The notes under the pieces: generated by a model
Told to the model about the DNA's origin: nothing
What the model saw: only the letters and a program-made list of their open reading frames with translations
Database searches by the model: none
In this document: piece by piece, positions 1-11,784 of the stretch
How positions within the stretch are numbered: position 1 is the first letter of the stretch
Layout of the letters: every line of letters starts with the position of its first letter
Source: Phoronis australis
Taxonomy: Eukaryota > Phoronida > Phoronidae
NCBI GenBank assembly: GCA_002633005.1
Contig: NMRA01000523.1
Coordinates: 248,795-302,406 of the forward strand
DNA length: 53,612 nucleotides
Direction of reading: 5' to 3'
Program-made: the position numbers and the translations under genes

Positions 1-54
1 TACGCGTCTGCTGGAACATAATGTTGTTGTTTACAACACTTTTATTGAACTTAC

Positions 55-196
55 TCGGCCCAGTAGGTGCAGCACTTTTGTCCACTTTCAGGACCACAGC
101 AGTACTCCATGTTGTCGTCCTGGTTGGGAAGTGGGCAGATGAACAGTCGGTGTATTGTGCCGTTTTTTGTCTGGTAGTTCTTGCATATTGTCGGTT
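55..196 (-). CDS. Shisa-like exon 3: paired-Cys domain
   Basis: The acceptor is GCATTCTTCCAG and the exon is entered in phase 1. It encodes 46 codons containing TICKNYQTKNGT, FICPLP, MEYCCG and KCCTYWA, then the strong donor GA|GTAAGT in phase 2. The six or more cysteines, with two CC pairs about eight residues apart, are the Shisa-type ectodomain pattern. The next exon lies outside the window. Confidence 0.65.
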
Positions 197-3100
197 CTGG
201 AAGAATGCATATGCATGGTAAGGTATAAAGATCAAAATGTTAATTTACAGTTTTATAGGTATAGCATCACAAATATTACCCTGATGCAGGATAAAAGCTG
301 TACCTGTTCCTCATGGGCGGCGCACCATAAGGGGCCGGGGGGCTACAGCCCCACCTCCACTTTTTTCTATGCTCCGGCGCCCATGGTCTATGGGCGGTGC
401 ACCACAGGGGGGCTAGGGACTATAGAACCCCCCCCCCCCAGCCCCCAGTTTTTTTAAGTGCTGCGCGGCCCATGTTCTTGCATGGTCACGAAACTATTTA
501 TAGTATAATAGAGGCTGATTTTTTTCGGTTTCTCTGGTTTTCTTTTCAAGACAAAAACCTTTTACCCTTGTTAGGATTCTTTCTGTACTGCATGCTCAGC
601 GTGTACCTCCGGCCACCGTAGAACAATGCTCCAGAGGCTGCCAGTGATTTCCAGTTACCGTAACCGCTTCTGGACCCGCCAGATCTGCCACTGCCTCTAC
701 TTCCGCCTCTTCCCCCGCCTCCTCTTCCTCCGCCACCGCCTCTTCCGCCGCCGCGGCACTCTGCAATAGCAATGCTATAACTGCAATCAGCCTGAATTAT
801 AGTTGTTCAGAGGGAGTTGCACTATACTAAATCCGGTCTTGGACTATTAACAGATATTAAGTACGACTTCACCATCAAGGTCTCTAAAACAAAACCGACA
901 CCTCGTCAATCCTCAAACGTTTGGTGCAAACTTGAAAACTCTTTACAAAGTGACCTATAGTATACTTGAGGCGACTTACACAACAGTAAGACTATTCTGC
1001 CAAGAACCATTGTAATGCCCGTTGAACATGTACGTGTAGACCAAACTCGATTTTTCATTCAAGTAACACGTCAATGGCGCATATGCAGGGGACCGAACAA
1101 GGATTGAGGGAAATCACCAAAACAGGGTCTAGTAACAATTAACTGTTGTTGGGAGTGCTTGTTGTTGATAAACTCCAGTCCATGCGTGACAGACTGACAG
1201 ACAGACAGACAGGTAGATAGAGAGAAAGACAGGTAGATATATACATAGGAAGATACATATATACATACATACATACATACATACATACATACATACATAC
1301 ACACACATATACATACATATATACATTCATACATACATGTACATGCATACATACATGTACATGCATACATGCATACATACATATACATAAATACATACAT
1401 ACATTCGTTCATACACATATATACTTTCGTTCATACATACATACATTCATACATACATACACATACATACACACACATAGACATACACACACACACACAC
1501 ACACACACNCTAGGCCTACATACACACATGCATGCATAGGCCTGCACACATACAAGATACATGTATACATACATACATTCATACATACATACATACATAC
1601 ATTCATACATACATACATACGTACACACCCACATACATACATTCATACATACATACGTACACACACACACACATACATTCATACATACATACGTACACAC
1701 ACACATACATACATTCATACATACATACGTACACACTCACACATACATACATTCATACATACATGCATACATACATACATACATTGTACACACACAGAAT
1801 TTGTTAAATGCACGACACTTTTCATTGTTCACAGTCTTTATTCCGTTACGTTCGTACTTTCGGAACAAAACTCTACTCTCAACTGGACATAGATACAGTG
1901 ACTGACCTAGCGACATAATTAATTATTTTTAATTACTTTTAAAGGTGAATGCCACCCGATTTAATTAGTCTTTTTGCCGTCTTAATCGTTCTATATCCAC
2001 ATCGCCTCGCATACGGCCGACCTTACCTTGCCAAGAGGTGTGTGTATAATAATTATATAAATACACAAAAAAGATAAAACCCGTCATAACGCATTGTCTT
2101 AATTGAGCTAGAAAGAGAACTGGCTAGTTAGTAAATTAAATAATTACAAATGTATACAGGCAATCAATTTTATGACCTAATGAAACAACGATCTAATATT
2201 CAGCACATTGGTCTATATTGTATTTTTATAAAAACGACTGAATGCTTGCAGGCCATGAGTCGATATTTTGTCAATCAGACAATGGGAGGTATGCAATACA
2301 TGTAGTTTCTTTCTAAGTTGGAAATGTGATACTTACGGCATTTCTGAGATATGGCGTTCTTAAATGAACCAAAAATAAGACACACAAGTAAGGAGATCAA
2401 GATATGAAAGTTTCAATGATAATTATGTTGGTAAGCGGCGAGTTCACGACCAACAATAACTGACTAAGTCACGAGCTATCAATTTCGACTCGTACTGGAG
2501 TTTTCTGCAGACAAGCCCAGGACGGATGAAGTACATTCGTGAAATAAAACTGTATGAGTTTAGGGACCAAACGTCAAATCCAAATATTCGCTTGGGCGTA
2601 AAGTTGTCAGTACTGTAACCGTCGCCGCAAATGCAAAGAAAGTCCAATTCGCAACGATATCCGTATGCCCACAGAGGAACGAGACAATTGTTGAAAATTT
2701 TCAGAATTACAATTTTGAATTCCGTTTCCTCTGAAAGTGGAACAGATTCCACATATACGCCCTTGTTATATCTGTTGGAATTTTTCCTTATGTACTCGCA
2801 CATGACCTATTTAAAGATGGGCCTGTCTGAAGAAAACTCCGGTAGACATGAGGTCAGTACGGACTGGGGCCTGTACTGCAGTACGTCATACGCTTATGAG
2901 TGATGCTGTTGCAAAACATGATTGCACATTCTCGCTCAAATGGATATATATATGAGTTGCGTTCGAAGCAAGTTCACGGATAAACAAAGAACACTAAAAC
3001 GAAGACAAAATACAAGCTGGAGTACCACGATAAATACGTACACTACCACGACGTTTATTTAAATACAATGGCAGCATAGGAACGTAAATTACATGATGTA

Positions 3101-3642
3101 CAAATGTGGGTGACAATCTACCATAGATGGTAAAAATTGAGTTTGAATGAGACGTAGACAATGTTTAAAATGTAGATGAAGACAATAATTATCCGCTCGC
3201 TGAGAAAGCTTTGGTAGTGACCCATTTTTGGGCCTGTTTACCAGCCTTTATTTTATGTTGTACAATGAGCTATAGGCTTACCTGCCTCTCGTTCAGTACC
3301 GCTAGGACCTCGCTAAAAGCAAGACTCCGCAAGATTATGTGAGATATTACCATGTATTTTCAATGGAACACGTGACTTCTTGGCTACATTTAAGCTAGGT
3401 CCTAGCGTTACTGAACTCACGCCAGGTATAGCGCATACTAGACTACACGTTCAAACCATCATACATGACACATGCAACACATATTGTTTATAGCAGTATT
3501 TAATTAAAACAGAGCACACAACGGACCGGTACGAACTCATACCTGTGTAATTGATTGAGAACACAATGGCCAAGAGAAAGACAGCCACATGTAGTAAAAC
3601 TTTACAGTTGGCCATTTTCTGCGTTCGATGTGCTTCTTTCAA
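55..3642 (-). CDS. Shisa-like secreted/membrane protein, 5' part of gene (3 exons, runs off left edge)
   Basis: Three minus-strand exons join in phase: 3615-3543, 760-659 and 196-55. The first ATG with a strong Kozak context (AAAATGG) is at 3615; an in-frame ATG at 3642 is an alternative start. The joined product begins with a signal peptide (MANCKVLLHVAVFLLAI), continues into a Gly/Arg/Ser-rich segment, then a Cys-rich domain with the signature FICP, EYCCG and KCCTYW. The paired-Cys pattern after a signal peptide is typical of the Shisa/STMC6 type of single-pass membrane protein, whose members act as trafficking or receptor adaptors. The membrane segment and cytoplasmic Pro-rich tail would lie beyond position 1. 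Exon phases (1-1, 1-1, 2-?) agree and each junction has a usable splice site. The family call comes from the motif only. The Gly/Arg-rich linker is unusual. Confidence 0.6.
310..475. repeat. G/C-homopolymer-rich dispersed repeat in Shisa-like intron 2
   Basis: The stretch has runs of G and C (a 13-C run near 428-441), two copies of a CGCCCATGG-like motif and a T7 tract, and looks like a degraded interspersed repeat. A similar G-run/C-run composition recurs at 6988-7022. No coding sense was seen. Confidence 0.35.
659..760 (-). CDS. Shisa-like exon 2: Gly/Arg-rich segment
   Basis: The acceptor is TTGCTATTGCAG and the exon starts in phase 1 (Glu-Cys-Arg-Gly-Gly). It encodes 33 codons dominated by Gly with spaced Arg and later Ser, ending in SGY. 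The donor TACG|GTAACT gives phase 1, which joins correctly to the next exon. Reading past this donor stays open for about 31 more codons before a stop, so a longer alternative end is possible, but no phase-compatible strong donor was seen there. Confidence 0.5.
1190..1795. repeat. Compound tetranucleotide microsatellite (CATA/ACAT, GACA, CA)
   Basis: A short GACA array (1192-1215) passes into about 550 bp of CATA/ATAC tetranucleotides with embedded (CA)n near 1483-1507, and an assembly N at 1509. Right of the N a higher-order unit of about 50 bp (ACATTCAT, then ACATAC repeats, then GTACACAC) repeats roughly four times. It lies in intron 1 of the Shisa-like gene. The long Cys/Tyr/Met and His/Thr/Tyr open frames here are repeat artefacts. 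Confidence 0.95.
1943..2041 (+). mobile_element. Terminal fragment of the TTAA/THAP transposon family (copy D)
   Basis: After TTAA (1939-1942) the sequence AGGTGAATGCCACCC and the following ~95 bp match the left end of the copy at 31946. The match stops after AAGAGGTG. It is an end fragment with no coding content. Confidence 0.75.
3291..3416. mobile_element. MITE, ~126 bp, TIR GTTCAGTAnCGCTAGGACCT (copy 1)
   Basis: The left arm GTTCAGTACCGCTAGGACCT and the right arm AGGTCCTAGCGTTACTGAAC are inverted repeats. Between them is a short AT-rich core containing AAGACTCCGCAAGATTATG. The same termini occur at 51132-51281, and one end with related core occurs at 10973-11055, which establishes a small non-autonomous family. 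It lies just inside the first intron side of the Shisa-like gene. Confidence 0.7.
3543..3615 (-). CDS. Shisa-like exon 1: signal peptide
   Basis: The exon encodes 24 codons plus one base and ends at the donor ACAG|GTATGAG. The reading is a classical signal peptide: short polar start, then VLLHVAVFLLAIVF, then SINYT. It ends in phase 1, which matches the acceptor of the Gly/Arg-rich exon. The in-frame upstream ATG at 3642 would add nine polar residues (MKEAHRTQK) and has the weaker context. Confidence 0.6.
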
Positions 3643-6160
3643 ACGTCAAACTGGTATTGTGCAATCTGCATGACGAGTACCCTAATTTATAGTGCGAAAT
3701 GTCCTGGCTTACCTTTCAACATTTGGTGTACATGACATGCAACAAAGTTGACGTGTTTATTCTTCCTGGTTGCCCTCAATATTTCGACATTCCAGTTTGC
3801 AACGTCCAACCACAATTTCCCTAAACTTGAATAATAATTGATGTAACTTTATACATTTTCTTATTATTTTGAACTTGTGGGGTAGCCGTTGGATAATTGA
3901 TATTTGCATTGATAGTTTCTTTAAAATTACTTTTCTTTCTTAGAATTTTCCTTTAATATTACGCTCATTCGCTACAATATTCGTCATTATACCATATGTG
4001 AAATTAAAGGCACTGTATTTGTCAAATTCTATTTACTTTAAAACGTTTTGTTACGGACCAATACACTATATGTACCCTGCAAACGAATGTATTTGCAGGA
4101 AATTGCGACATAATATCGAGTACGTTTCTTCATGTACAAAATCGTCTGCTCCCAGCGTTCCTCGACTCTCCTTCGCTGCGGTACGGATACGGTCCTTACC
4201 TCAACTTCTACAAATCAGCACTGTTTCTACCGTTATTTTCAGTGCTGTGAATCAACACGGGGGAAATACATGGAGATCAAAAGGGTAAAAATTGTTACTA
4301 TTGCTAATGGACACTCAATTCAAGAAAATAAACTCAAGCTTATCATACTGCAAATCCAATGCTTCGTGAATCCGCCGTCAACTCAACTGCTGGCATTTCG
4401 TCTATTTTATACTGTGGCTGAGGGTGCGCCAGGGCGTTCTGTACTGCTACTCCTTGCTGTGAAAGTAGATTCGTATTCCACATGTAGGCCTACCAGAATG
4501 GCAAAGGAACGATTTAGACGCAACTACAATTTTCTGAGATTCACAGTCTTGAACATGAATTTTAAGCACTGATTTGTCTGTACAACAGACCATCAGTCAT
4601 GCCAGTTTGTTTGCGTAAAGCGCTGCCAGTTGAGAATTCGACCAGCCAATCAGAAACGCAGGAGTAAAAAAATTTCCAAGGAAATAAAGTGATACCTGCG
4701 TGCTGTCTACCACGTAGTGGCAATCAGGCAACCAGCGAGCCGTTGTCTGCGCACACCGACTAATCCAAACACAACTTTACGAAAACGTTTCATGTACTTT
4801 GACTAAAATGCCCACGTGCTTACCTGAAATGAAAAAATATCCAATACTTACGAATTTTATGAAATTCTTTTGTGACTGTGCATTCTTATTCCCAGATGCA
4901 GGCCTAAACACGTCATATCAGTGCCAGAGACGACATCAGTTATAAAGATTCGACTTGCGTTGGAAACTCAGAAGCGTCAAGGAAGTTCATTAACTATCTT
5001 CCCAAGTTAATAAACCGTGCATTTTTAAAGGCTTAAATTCCTCTTTGATCACCTGTTTTGCTGAAACCAATAAACTTGTTCTTAAGTTAATAAACGGCAC
5101 AGTTACTGCCGTCAAGCGAAAGATGAAACAGAGTATTTTTGGGGCACCCTGTTTATACAGTCAGGTCAACTTAATCTGTGTCCTATTTTCCGTGAATTGC
5201 AGTGTTGACATCAACTTCCTTGTTGCTAAATTTGAAACTATCGTCATTGTTCAATGGAATGTTTTAACAATCCTGTCACCATCCTTGGATTTGCAAGAAG
5301 TAGGACAGGGGCCGCCACCATCACGTTTGTGTGCCTGTAAAGAGAAAAGATGACGGTCGGCTGAACGTCCCGGTTGGCGGAATCAGAGGGTGACGCCGGC
5401 GAATGCTGGGTGATCGAAATTTGTTCCAGTGTTTACGTGAAACGGTGCGGGTGATAATCTGGGATGACTGAGCAATTTGTTGAGTACAGGACCGCAATAA
5501 AAATAGTTTCCTGGCATTTTTGCTATCAGTGTTTTCCACTTGTGCTTTTATTTATTTTCATTCCCCTTTAATATTCCCTTTTTCTTATTGTATTTGTTAT
5601 TCTGTGAGCGAAATGAATAAAGAAAACACGAGGTGACAACAAACCGGAGAGGAAATTAGAGTCGACCGTGTGTTCACGTGTCAGTTTAACGAACAGCCCG
5701 TTACTTGGAAGCGTGCACACTAATTTTTGCCAGGCGCCTCATAATACGTTTTAATTACCTACCAGATTAGATATTAACTTTGGTAAATTGACAATCTTAC
5801 AAACTTGGCATGTGAGCATGAATTACATGTACGACGAGCCTGAAAAACTTAAGACAGAAAAATACAGTACGTGTATGCAATTTTCAAGGTTATTTTACAG
5901 AATTGTGGATTTTATTGAAATTTGATATAGACGGAAGAAAATATAAAGCCAGAACTAAAACATTCGACTTTTAAAACAGAATTTCCACTTGAGTGTGGGT
6001 ACCGAAGTCAACTTATTAGACCACAAGAGACATCTTGACCACAAACTTCCGTCCGAGGTAAACCAAATGGTTGCAAGACCCCTTTGCATTGATCAGGTCA
6101 CGACATGGCCTAATTGACCTATTGCAAGCTCCACCAACTTGTGTAATGTTGATTCACAAA
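3643..6160. other. Intergenic, no recognisable gene
   Basis: The sequence is AT-rich upstream of the Shisa-like gene. Open frames near 4000-4572 and 5045-5353 overlap one another in several frames, have low-complexity composition and lack splice-flanked domain signatures. The promoter of the minus-strand Shisa-like gene must lie just right of 3642, but no clear TATA or initiator was identified. Confidence 0.5.
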
Positions 6161-6167
6161 CAATAAG

Positions 6168-6201
6168 TTTTACCCGACAACCTGTTGTTTGTCGGGTAAA
6201 A
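6168..6201. repeat. Perfect 13-bp hairpin
   Basis: TTTTACCCGACAA (6168-6180) is followed by an 8-nt loop and its exact reverse complement (6189-6201). Together with the palindrome about 80 bp downstream it suggests a nested foldback element. Confidence 0.75.
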
Positions 6202-6279
6202 TGGCTGCTTGGAAAAGAAGGTATGTAGATAATGCTATATACGATCTAAATGTTCAGTTATGCCGTCACTCAAAATCCT

Positions 6280-6305
6280 GGTGATAGGTTAATTGACCTA
6301 TCACC
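6280..6305. repeat. 26-bp near-palindrome
   Basis: GGTGATAGGT and ACCTATCACC are separated by TAATTG. Related TAATTGACC words recur at 6112 and 6326, so this is probably the core of a small repetitive element. Confidence 0.7.
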
Positions 6306-6454
6306 AAGATTAAGACGGACGGCTTAATTGACCAATCAGAACGCAGCATTCTTGGCACACCTTCATCTGCGTTTCCAAGCCGCCATTTTACCCTACAAAC
6401 TGCTCGTAGTCGAGTAAAACTTACTTTAGTCTGTAGCTCAAGAAATTGTCCGCT

Positions 6455-6790
6455 AAGAATGGGGAAACGGTGCTGATATGGCGTGTGTAACACCGACAGC
6501 CGTTGTGCTGCTCCAGAATAATATCCCGTCATTTTTGGCATGTCCTAAGCCGAGAAATGATGTTGAAAAGCGTAAACTTTGGATCAAACTGTACGGCCAC
6601 ACGAGCAGCGATGTTGTTGATAACTCGAAGGCTATAATAAACACAAATATATTAGTTCCAAGATACGCACTTTTCAGCTTGGTGGCTATGGTGCAGGGAT
6701 ATCTCACATTTTGACTCCCGAGTTTCCTACGTCTGAAGTTGTTCAAACATGATATTTTAGATTTACCTAGCTTTGAAAAAGAATTTGAGT
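6455..6790 (+). pseudogene. Decayed THAP zinc-finger domain
   Basis: Reading all three plus frames gives scattered pieces of one THAP finger: MGKRC then YGVCNTDSR (with a stop between them), then CPKPRNDVEKRKLWIKL, then KYISSK, then GGYGAGISHILTPEFPTS. The order C-x-C, F/P-x-P, W, then a C/H-containing stretch is that of the C2CH THAP DNA-binding domain. At least two frame changes and several stops show it is dead. It could derive from a transposase or from a host THAP gene. It differs from the THAP finger of the TTAA elements at 32 kb. Confidence 0.45.
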
Positions 6791-6987
6791 TATTTTTGTA
6801 AATATCCTATTTTTGCAACTACCACACCAGACTTTTGTAACCATACCACGACTTAGTGATCATGCTACCTTCAAAAATAAATTAAAGCTACTTTTATAGA
6901 ATGAAACTACAAAAATGCCAAGTTCATAAGAAGTTAGGCCTAATTTAAATGTCTTAATGGTGCAAATGGACAATTCCATAGCCGGAT

Positions 6988-7022
6988 TTAGGGGGGCAGG
7001 GGCCCCAGACCCCCCCCCCCCT
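6988..7022. repeat. G-run/C-run low-complexity tract
   Basis: GGGGGGCAGGGGCCCC is followed by a 13-C run. This resembles the tract at 310-475 and is probably part of an interspersed repeat. Confidence 0.6.
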
Positions 7023-7029
7023 TGGCTGC

Positions 7030-10000
7030 CTCAAGCAAAATGAAACAGCAAGAGCGTGAAGCGTGAGGAAAATTGAGTTCAGTAACTAGGACCGGTAGCG
7101 GAAGAGGGGGGTTCAGACCGATAGATTTTCTGAACAGAAGGTCCAACGGTTTTCATCCCTGGCCTCTGCAACTTTCGAGCCGCCTGTGCACATAAAATTG
7201 CACGTTGCCAAATTCCACGAGGCAACATATGTTGGCCCCCTGTGGTTTCCTAGATCTGCCACTGAATTCCAGAAATTAATTTGACTAAGACACAACCCTA
7301 GACCTACCGGAGCTAACTACATGTATTTGCTTAGGACGAGATGAGTGTGTACCTGAGCTATGAACCTGATTTTTTTATCAAAATAGTTCGTTACAAGATT
7401 AGAAAAGCGTAAACAGTGCTTTCGAGTCGACCTAGTCAGAGACTATAGTGTATGTGTTGTCTATAATCTATGACCTACTTTACTCTAGAACCCACCAGTT
7501 GTGACCTACTTTTCATTTTGCGAAATTTAGCAGACGACAGAATAAAAATATCGGTGAATCTTCACAGATTTTATTCGAAAGATCATGAAATCTATGGAAT
7601 CGTACAGATAATTCGACTTGAAGGTACATACCCAGCTTTACATGAACATGTCGTATCAGTGACCTTGTCATTTGTCAGGTGAAGGTGCGAGGCCGAGGGG
7701 TTCTTCAGATTTTCGCTGGCTCCTCGAGCACTTATGTTTTCATCGTCACCTTTACAAATTCCCATATCATGAACATATGATTCACTGTTGAAAAGCATCG
7801 CCTCTTGTCTCTGTCGAAGCGTTTTCAAATAGTGCAAAAACACAGTAGGCCTACTCATCGATTCCACCAGGAACGTCGTTTAGCGACAGTGTATTTGCCT
7901 CTGACATCTCGTTCGATTGTCGGGTATCACGTGACTTTTCGCATAGGGCGGAGCTTGCGATAGGTCAATTGCAGCGATGTTAGAAACCTTGTTTGCGGAT
8001 ATGCGTGCGCGTGCGAGTTTGCGTATGCATCTGTATGTGACCGTCTCCGTATATTGCCGGGTTGATCCCCGTGCGATCAAGTAAGGCTTGACTTGACTTC
8101 GTTACTTTTTTTCGGTATTTACATGCGCAGCCTAACCGTAAACACCGTGCAATAAGATGCGTTATTTCAGTTGTCTGATTGCTGCATGTATGGGAGTGCC
8201 ACGTTTTCGTTCAACGCGTTCGTACAACTGCCGTAACAGAATCACCAAATAACAGCTCCAGCGCAGTAGGAGGCCAGCAATCGGGTTTTAACGGTAGATA
8301 ATACATACGGGTCACGCAGTGTCCAACCGATGACTGACTGCGTTTCACTGATGCGGGCATATGGTTATTCATTTGTGTTGAGATATCGCTTCAACATCTC
8401 GATCTGCTGTACACATCCACGGAAGGGAGAGACTGGTGCATTTGAATATGGAAGGCAAGCCTAGAAAAGGGAGCTGTCCCTTCAAGTAACTGAGGGTGAG
8501 TCGATCTTCATGGTTTCTTTCGTTACCTGTTGCATTTTGTGAAGCCAGGTCATGCGTCAAAGTTGGCTACAACGCGTTCCGATTGGCGTTTTCACGTTTG
8601 AAATATGGCTTTAACCTGTGAAGCAAGGAGTGGTCATAGGCTCATCAGTCCAATCTTCAAAATTGACAGAGCTAGTTTTCTGAGAGGCAGGTCGTTTCCG
8701 TACATTGCCTTGTATGCCGAAGTTCCCTGTCCCTGCGATACCCCTGAGACGGAAAATGTATTGTATGCTTTCTACTTATAGTCACGGTGGTATTCCAGTC
8801 ATTAGAAATTTACCAAGAGAAATTCGCGGTCTTAAGTGTGATGTAAACTTTGTGCCAATTAAAGCGTTGTGTGTTACTCGATCATTGCAACATGTTTGAT
8901 CACAAATCGAGGCAATCCTGTTTTTTTTTTTTGATAAACATAATAAACGACTAACCATTAATTGGTTTTGAAATTATAGCGACTTGCAACCAGTCACCGA
9001 TTGACCGATTGTGAAAAGCACGTTCTGGATAACATGAAGTGGGACGAAATCTAGTAATGAAATCGTTTATCCATTCAATCAAAACCTGCGATTATGTTAT
9101 AATTGTGACAACCTTAGCCGGAAAAAGATTCAGTTTATGGAAGTCGAAGCGAATTAACTAGTTTTTAATTGCTGTTTGTAATTTCACAGTTTTATTTGTA
9201 TTGAAACATGTATGAGTGTACCTATGAACACAAGTAATCACAAAAACCTTCGACTACTCTTACAGACTATGTCCTCGATTTTGATGATAGAAAAAAAAAT
9301 GTACATCCAAATGACATTTCGCTAATAGACTGTCATCTAATACATCCTAATAATTAAATACCCTTCAACTGAACATGTAGCAATCCTTGAAATTGGCATG
9401 CACTGAAATGATATTTACCATTTCATTTTCCATGACTGATATCCATTTTTTGCATAGCCTGCATGCTGACTGAAGCGTGCTTTAGTGCAGCAGGCTGCTC
9501 AGATGTTCAAATATAATTACCCCACTATAAATGCTGTCACGTTTAGTCGCCCAGAGTTGATTTCAAATTCACATTTTTTTAAATATTCATAATGGGGAAT
9601 ATTGTTTAGCTTCATTCGTGTCAAGGAAATCGCTGCGAGAATTGATAAACATTCGAGACAACCCAGTGCAATGGGAGTAACTCTATTGTTATTAGGAGAT
9701 TTATCAAAATGACGCTGTATACAAAATTTTTAATGGCACTGTTTTGACAGTTATCTGCACGTTATGCATCTACAAAATTAGCTTGCTAACAGGTTCCCCA
9801 TTTATGTCGTATTTTTTGTAGTGTGTTTCGGCGATTCGTGACTGTGCGTATACTGTCGTGACTGAATTACAAGTCGAAATTATGAGCCAAAGAGTTGACC
9901 TGGTTTCGTGTCACAGCGCAGTTTATTGGCCCCGGGTCAACCTGAGCCTGCGTTATTGAGGTATTCAATATTTTTGTATCCGGCATTGAGATAACTCATA

Positions 10001-10972
10001 GGCAAGTACGCCTATGATAAATCGAGATGAGAAAGATCACTCTGACTGTGCGAGAATAACAAATGAGATTTACACTGTCATGTTGAGAACACAGCTTGTC
10101 TTTCTCATTTTACGAGATAAAATTAAACGCCATTGCACGGAAGATTCAAAAGAAGCGCTCATGAAAAAGTTCAATTGCCTCGAATTTAAAAGCTGTTGAA
10201 TATGAAGCAATAAATGCACAGGTACGCTCGTAACAGTAAATTGAAATTGTGATCGTATATTTTTGCACCTGGCGTATTGCAAACCAAACGAAAAATGTGT
10301 ATGATGCCAGACAATGACAGCTAACATCAACTTGACACCTCCTTTCAAAAAACGAAGCTATTAAACGACTGATTTCTCTGCAAGTAGCGTTTTCATCGCG
10401 AACAATTTTTACTCTGGAAGCATTTCAAGCTAATGCATGTCTGACGGCAATCATAAGTACGATATATGGCTGTTATCACGGCCGTCATGCGGTTGTAACG
10501 ATAAGCGTACTCATCAAACACTTGCTGGTCTCCTCAGTTAGAGCACGTTAGCTAAACCTACATGTATAACTAGGTGTAGCGTTTTCAGTTCCTTCAGTCG
10601 TACACAAAATTGTTCACCGTGGCAGTATTCAGTCGCCGTTCCCGCATTTATTGAATGTTGAATTTTACGTCTTTCAGCTTTCATGGAAATTTTGCCGCGA
10701 GGGATTCTCTGAACCAAATTTAAAGTCCGTCGACTAGTTATTAAAAAAATCGGTTTCAGATATTTTGCCATCATGGACTAACGCCCATATATGACGCATA
10801 ATGGAATTAGGTCACTCTGCGAACATCATGCAGGCTGCCAATAAAAATTGACGCTCGATCCAACCATACCAAGGCAAAACGTCATGCATGTGTCTCAGTT
10901 TTGATACCATTTGACATTTAATTACTTTGTCACCTGGCCTGTTTTGTCCAAGGCTGCCGTACCTGTGGATAG
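7030..10972. other. Intergenic, no recognisable gene
   Basis: About 3.9 kb was read on both strands. Only short open frames without domain motifs, signal peptides or good splice context were found. Nothing further is supported here. Confidence 0.5.
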
Positions 10973-11055
10973 AGTTCAATAACGCTAAGACCTCGCTAGC
11001 AAACCAAGACTTCGCGAGATTACGCGAAATATTGCCGTGTTTTTCTCGCCGCGAG
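10973..11055. mobile_element. Truncated copy of the GTTCAGTAnCGCTAGGACCT MITE
   Basis: GTTCAATAACGCTAAGACCT and the adjoining core (GACTTCGCGAGATTACGCG) match the copies at 3291 and 51132. The right terminal repeat is missing. Confidence 0.55.
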
Positions 11056-11715
11056 ACAGGTGGTCTTTATTTACTAAGACGGGCGTATATTACATTTTTC
11101 CTTAAAGCTAACGTAAGCTCGCCGTCTGTTAAAAAATTGCTTTGAACCTCAGATATATAAAACGCACGACTCACTTCTTGCGCCAAACAGGGTCAAAATC
11201 ATCTCAACAATTTGTCAGTTCTTCCCACGCCGAGTCAAGAGATCCATTTTTAGTATGAGAATAATGAACACGCTAAAACTAGCCTTACCTCTGCAAACGA
11301 TAAAAATTATAGCTAATCCTTTTTAGCATGCAGCGGTTTATAGTATCTTTGATATTTGATGACCTGAAAGAAATTAATTCAATGCTACAATGTACGTTTA
11401 CCGTGGACATGTAATCCATTGCTTCCAGGGTTGGTTTACGGAACGGCACATTGCACACTCGTCTATTGGAAACCTAGAAAGCTTGATTATAAACTAAGTT
11501 TATTTTTTGCGTGTTAAAACGCGTTGCACTGTTTGGACAATCCTTCAGAGCAAACTGTTATCAATCCAGCATAGGGCTGAAATGGACTTAGTTGTCTTGA
11601 AATATGGACGTAGATTGTTTGAATTGGAATACGTATCCGGGTTCAAAACGATAATTGTAGAACAGAATGACATTTATGGTAACTACGTATCAGCACAGCT
11701 ATTAACACTATCAAT

Positions 11716-11784
11716 ATCGTCGTCGTCATTATTATTGTTATTATTATTATCATTATCATCATTATTATTATTATTATTATTATC
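11716..11784. repeat. (ATT/ATC)n trinucleotide microsatellite
   Basis: Interrupted ATT, GTC and ATC triplets. The Leu/Ser and Asp/Asn open frames across it are artefacts. Confidence 0.9.

Noticed and set aside
1071-1905. Several 65-119 residue open frames rich in Cys/Met/Tyr or His/Thr/Tyr
   Set aside because: They are translations of the CATA/CA microsatellite and exist in every frame.
2444-2803. 119-residue minus-strand open frame in Shisa-like intron 1
   Set aside because: No domain, signal peptide or compatible splice sites; length alone is weak evidence in AT-rich DNA.
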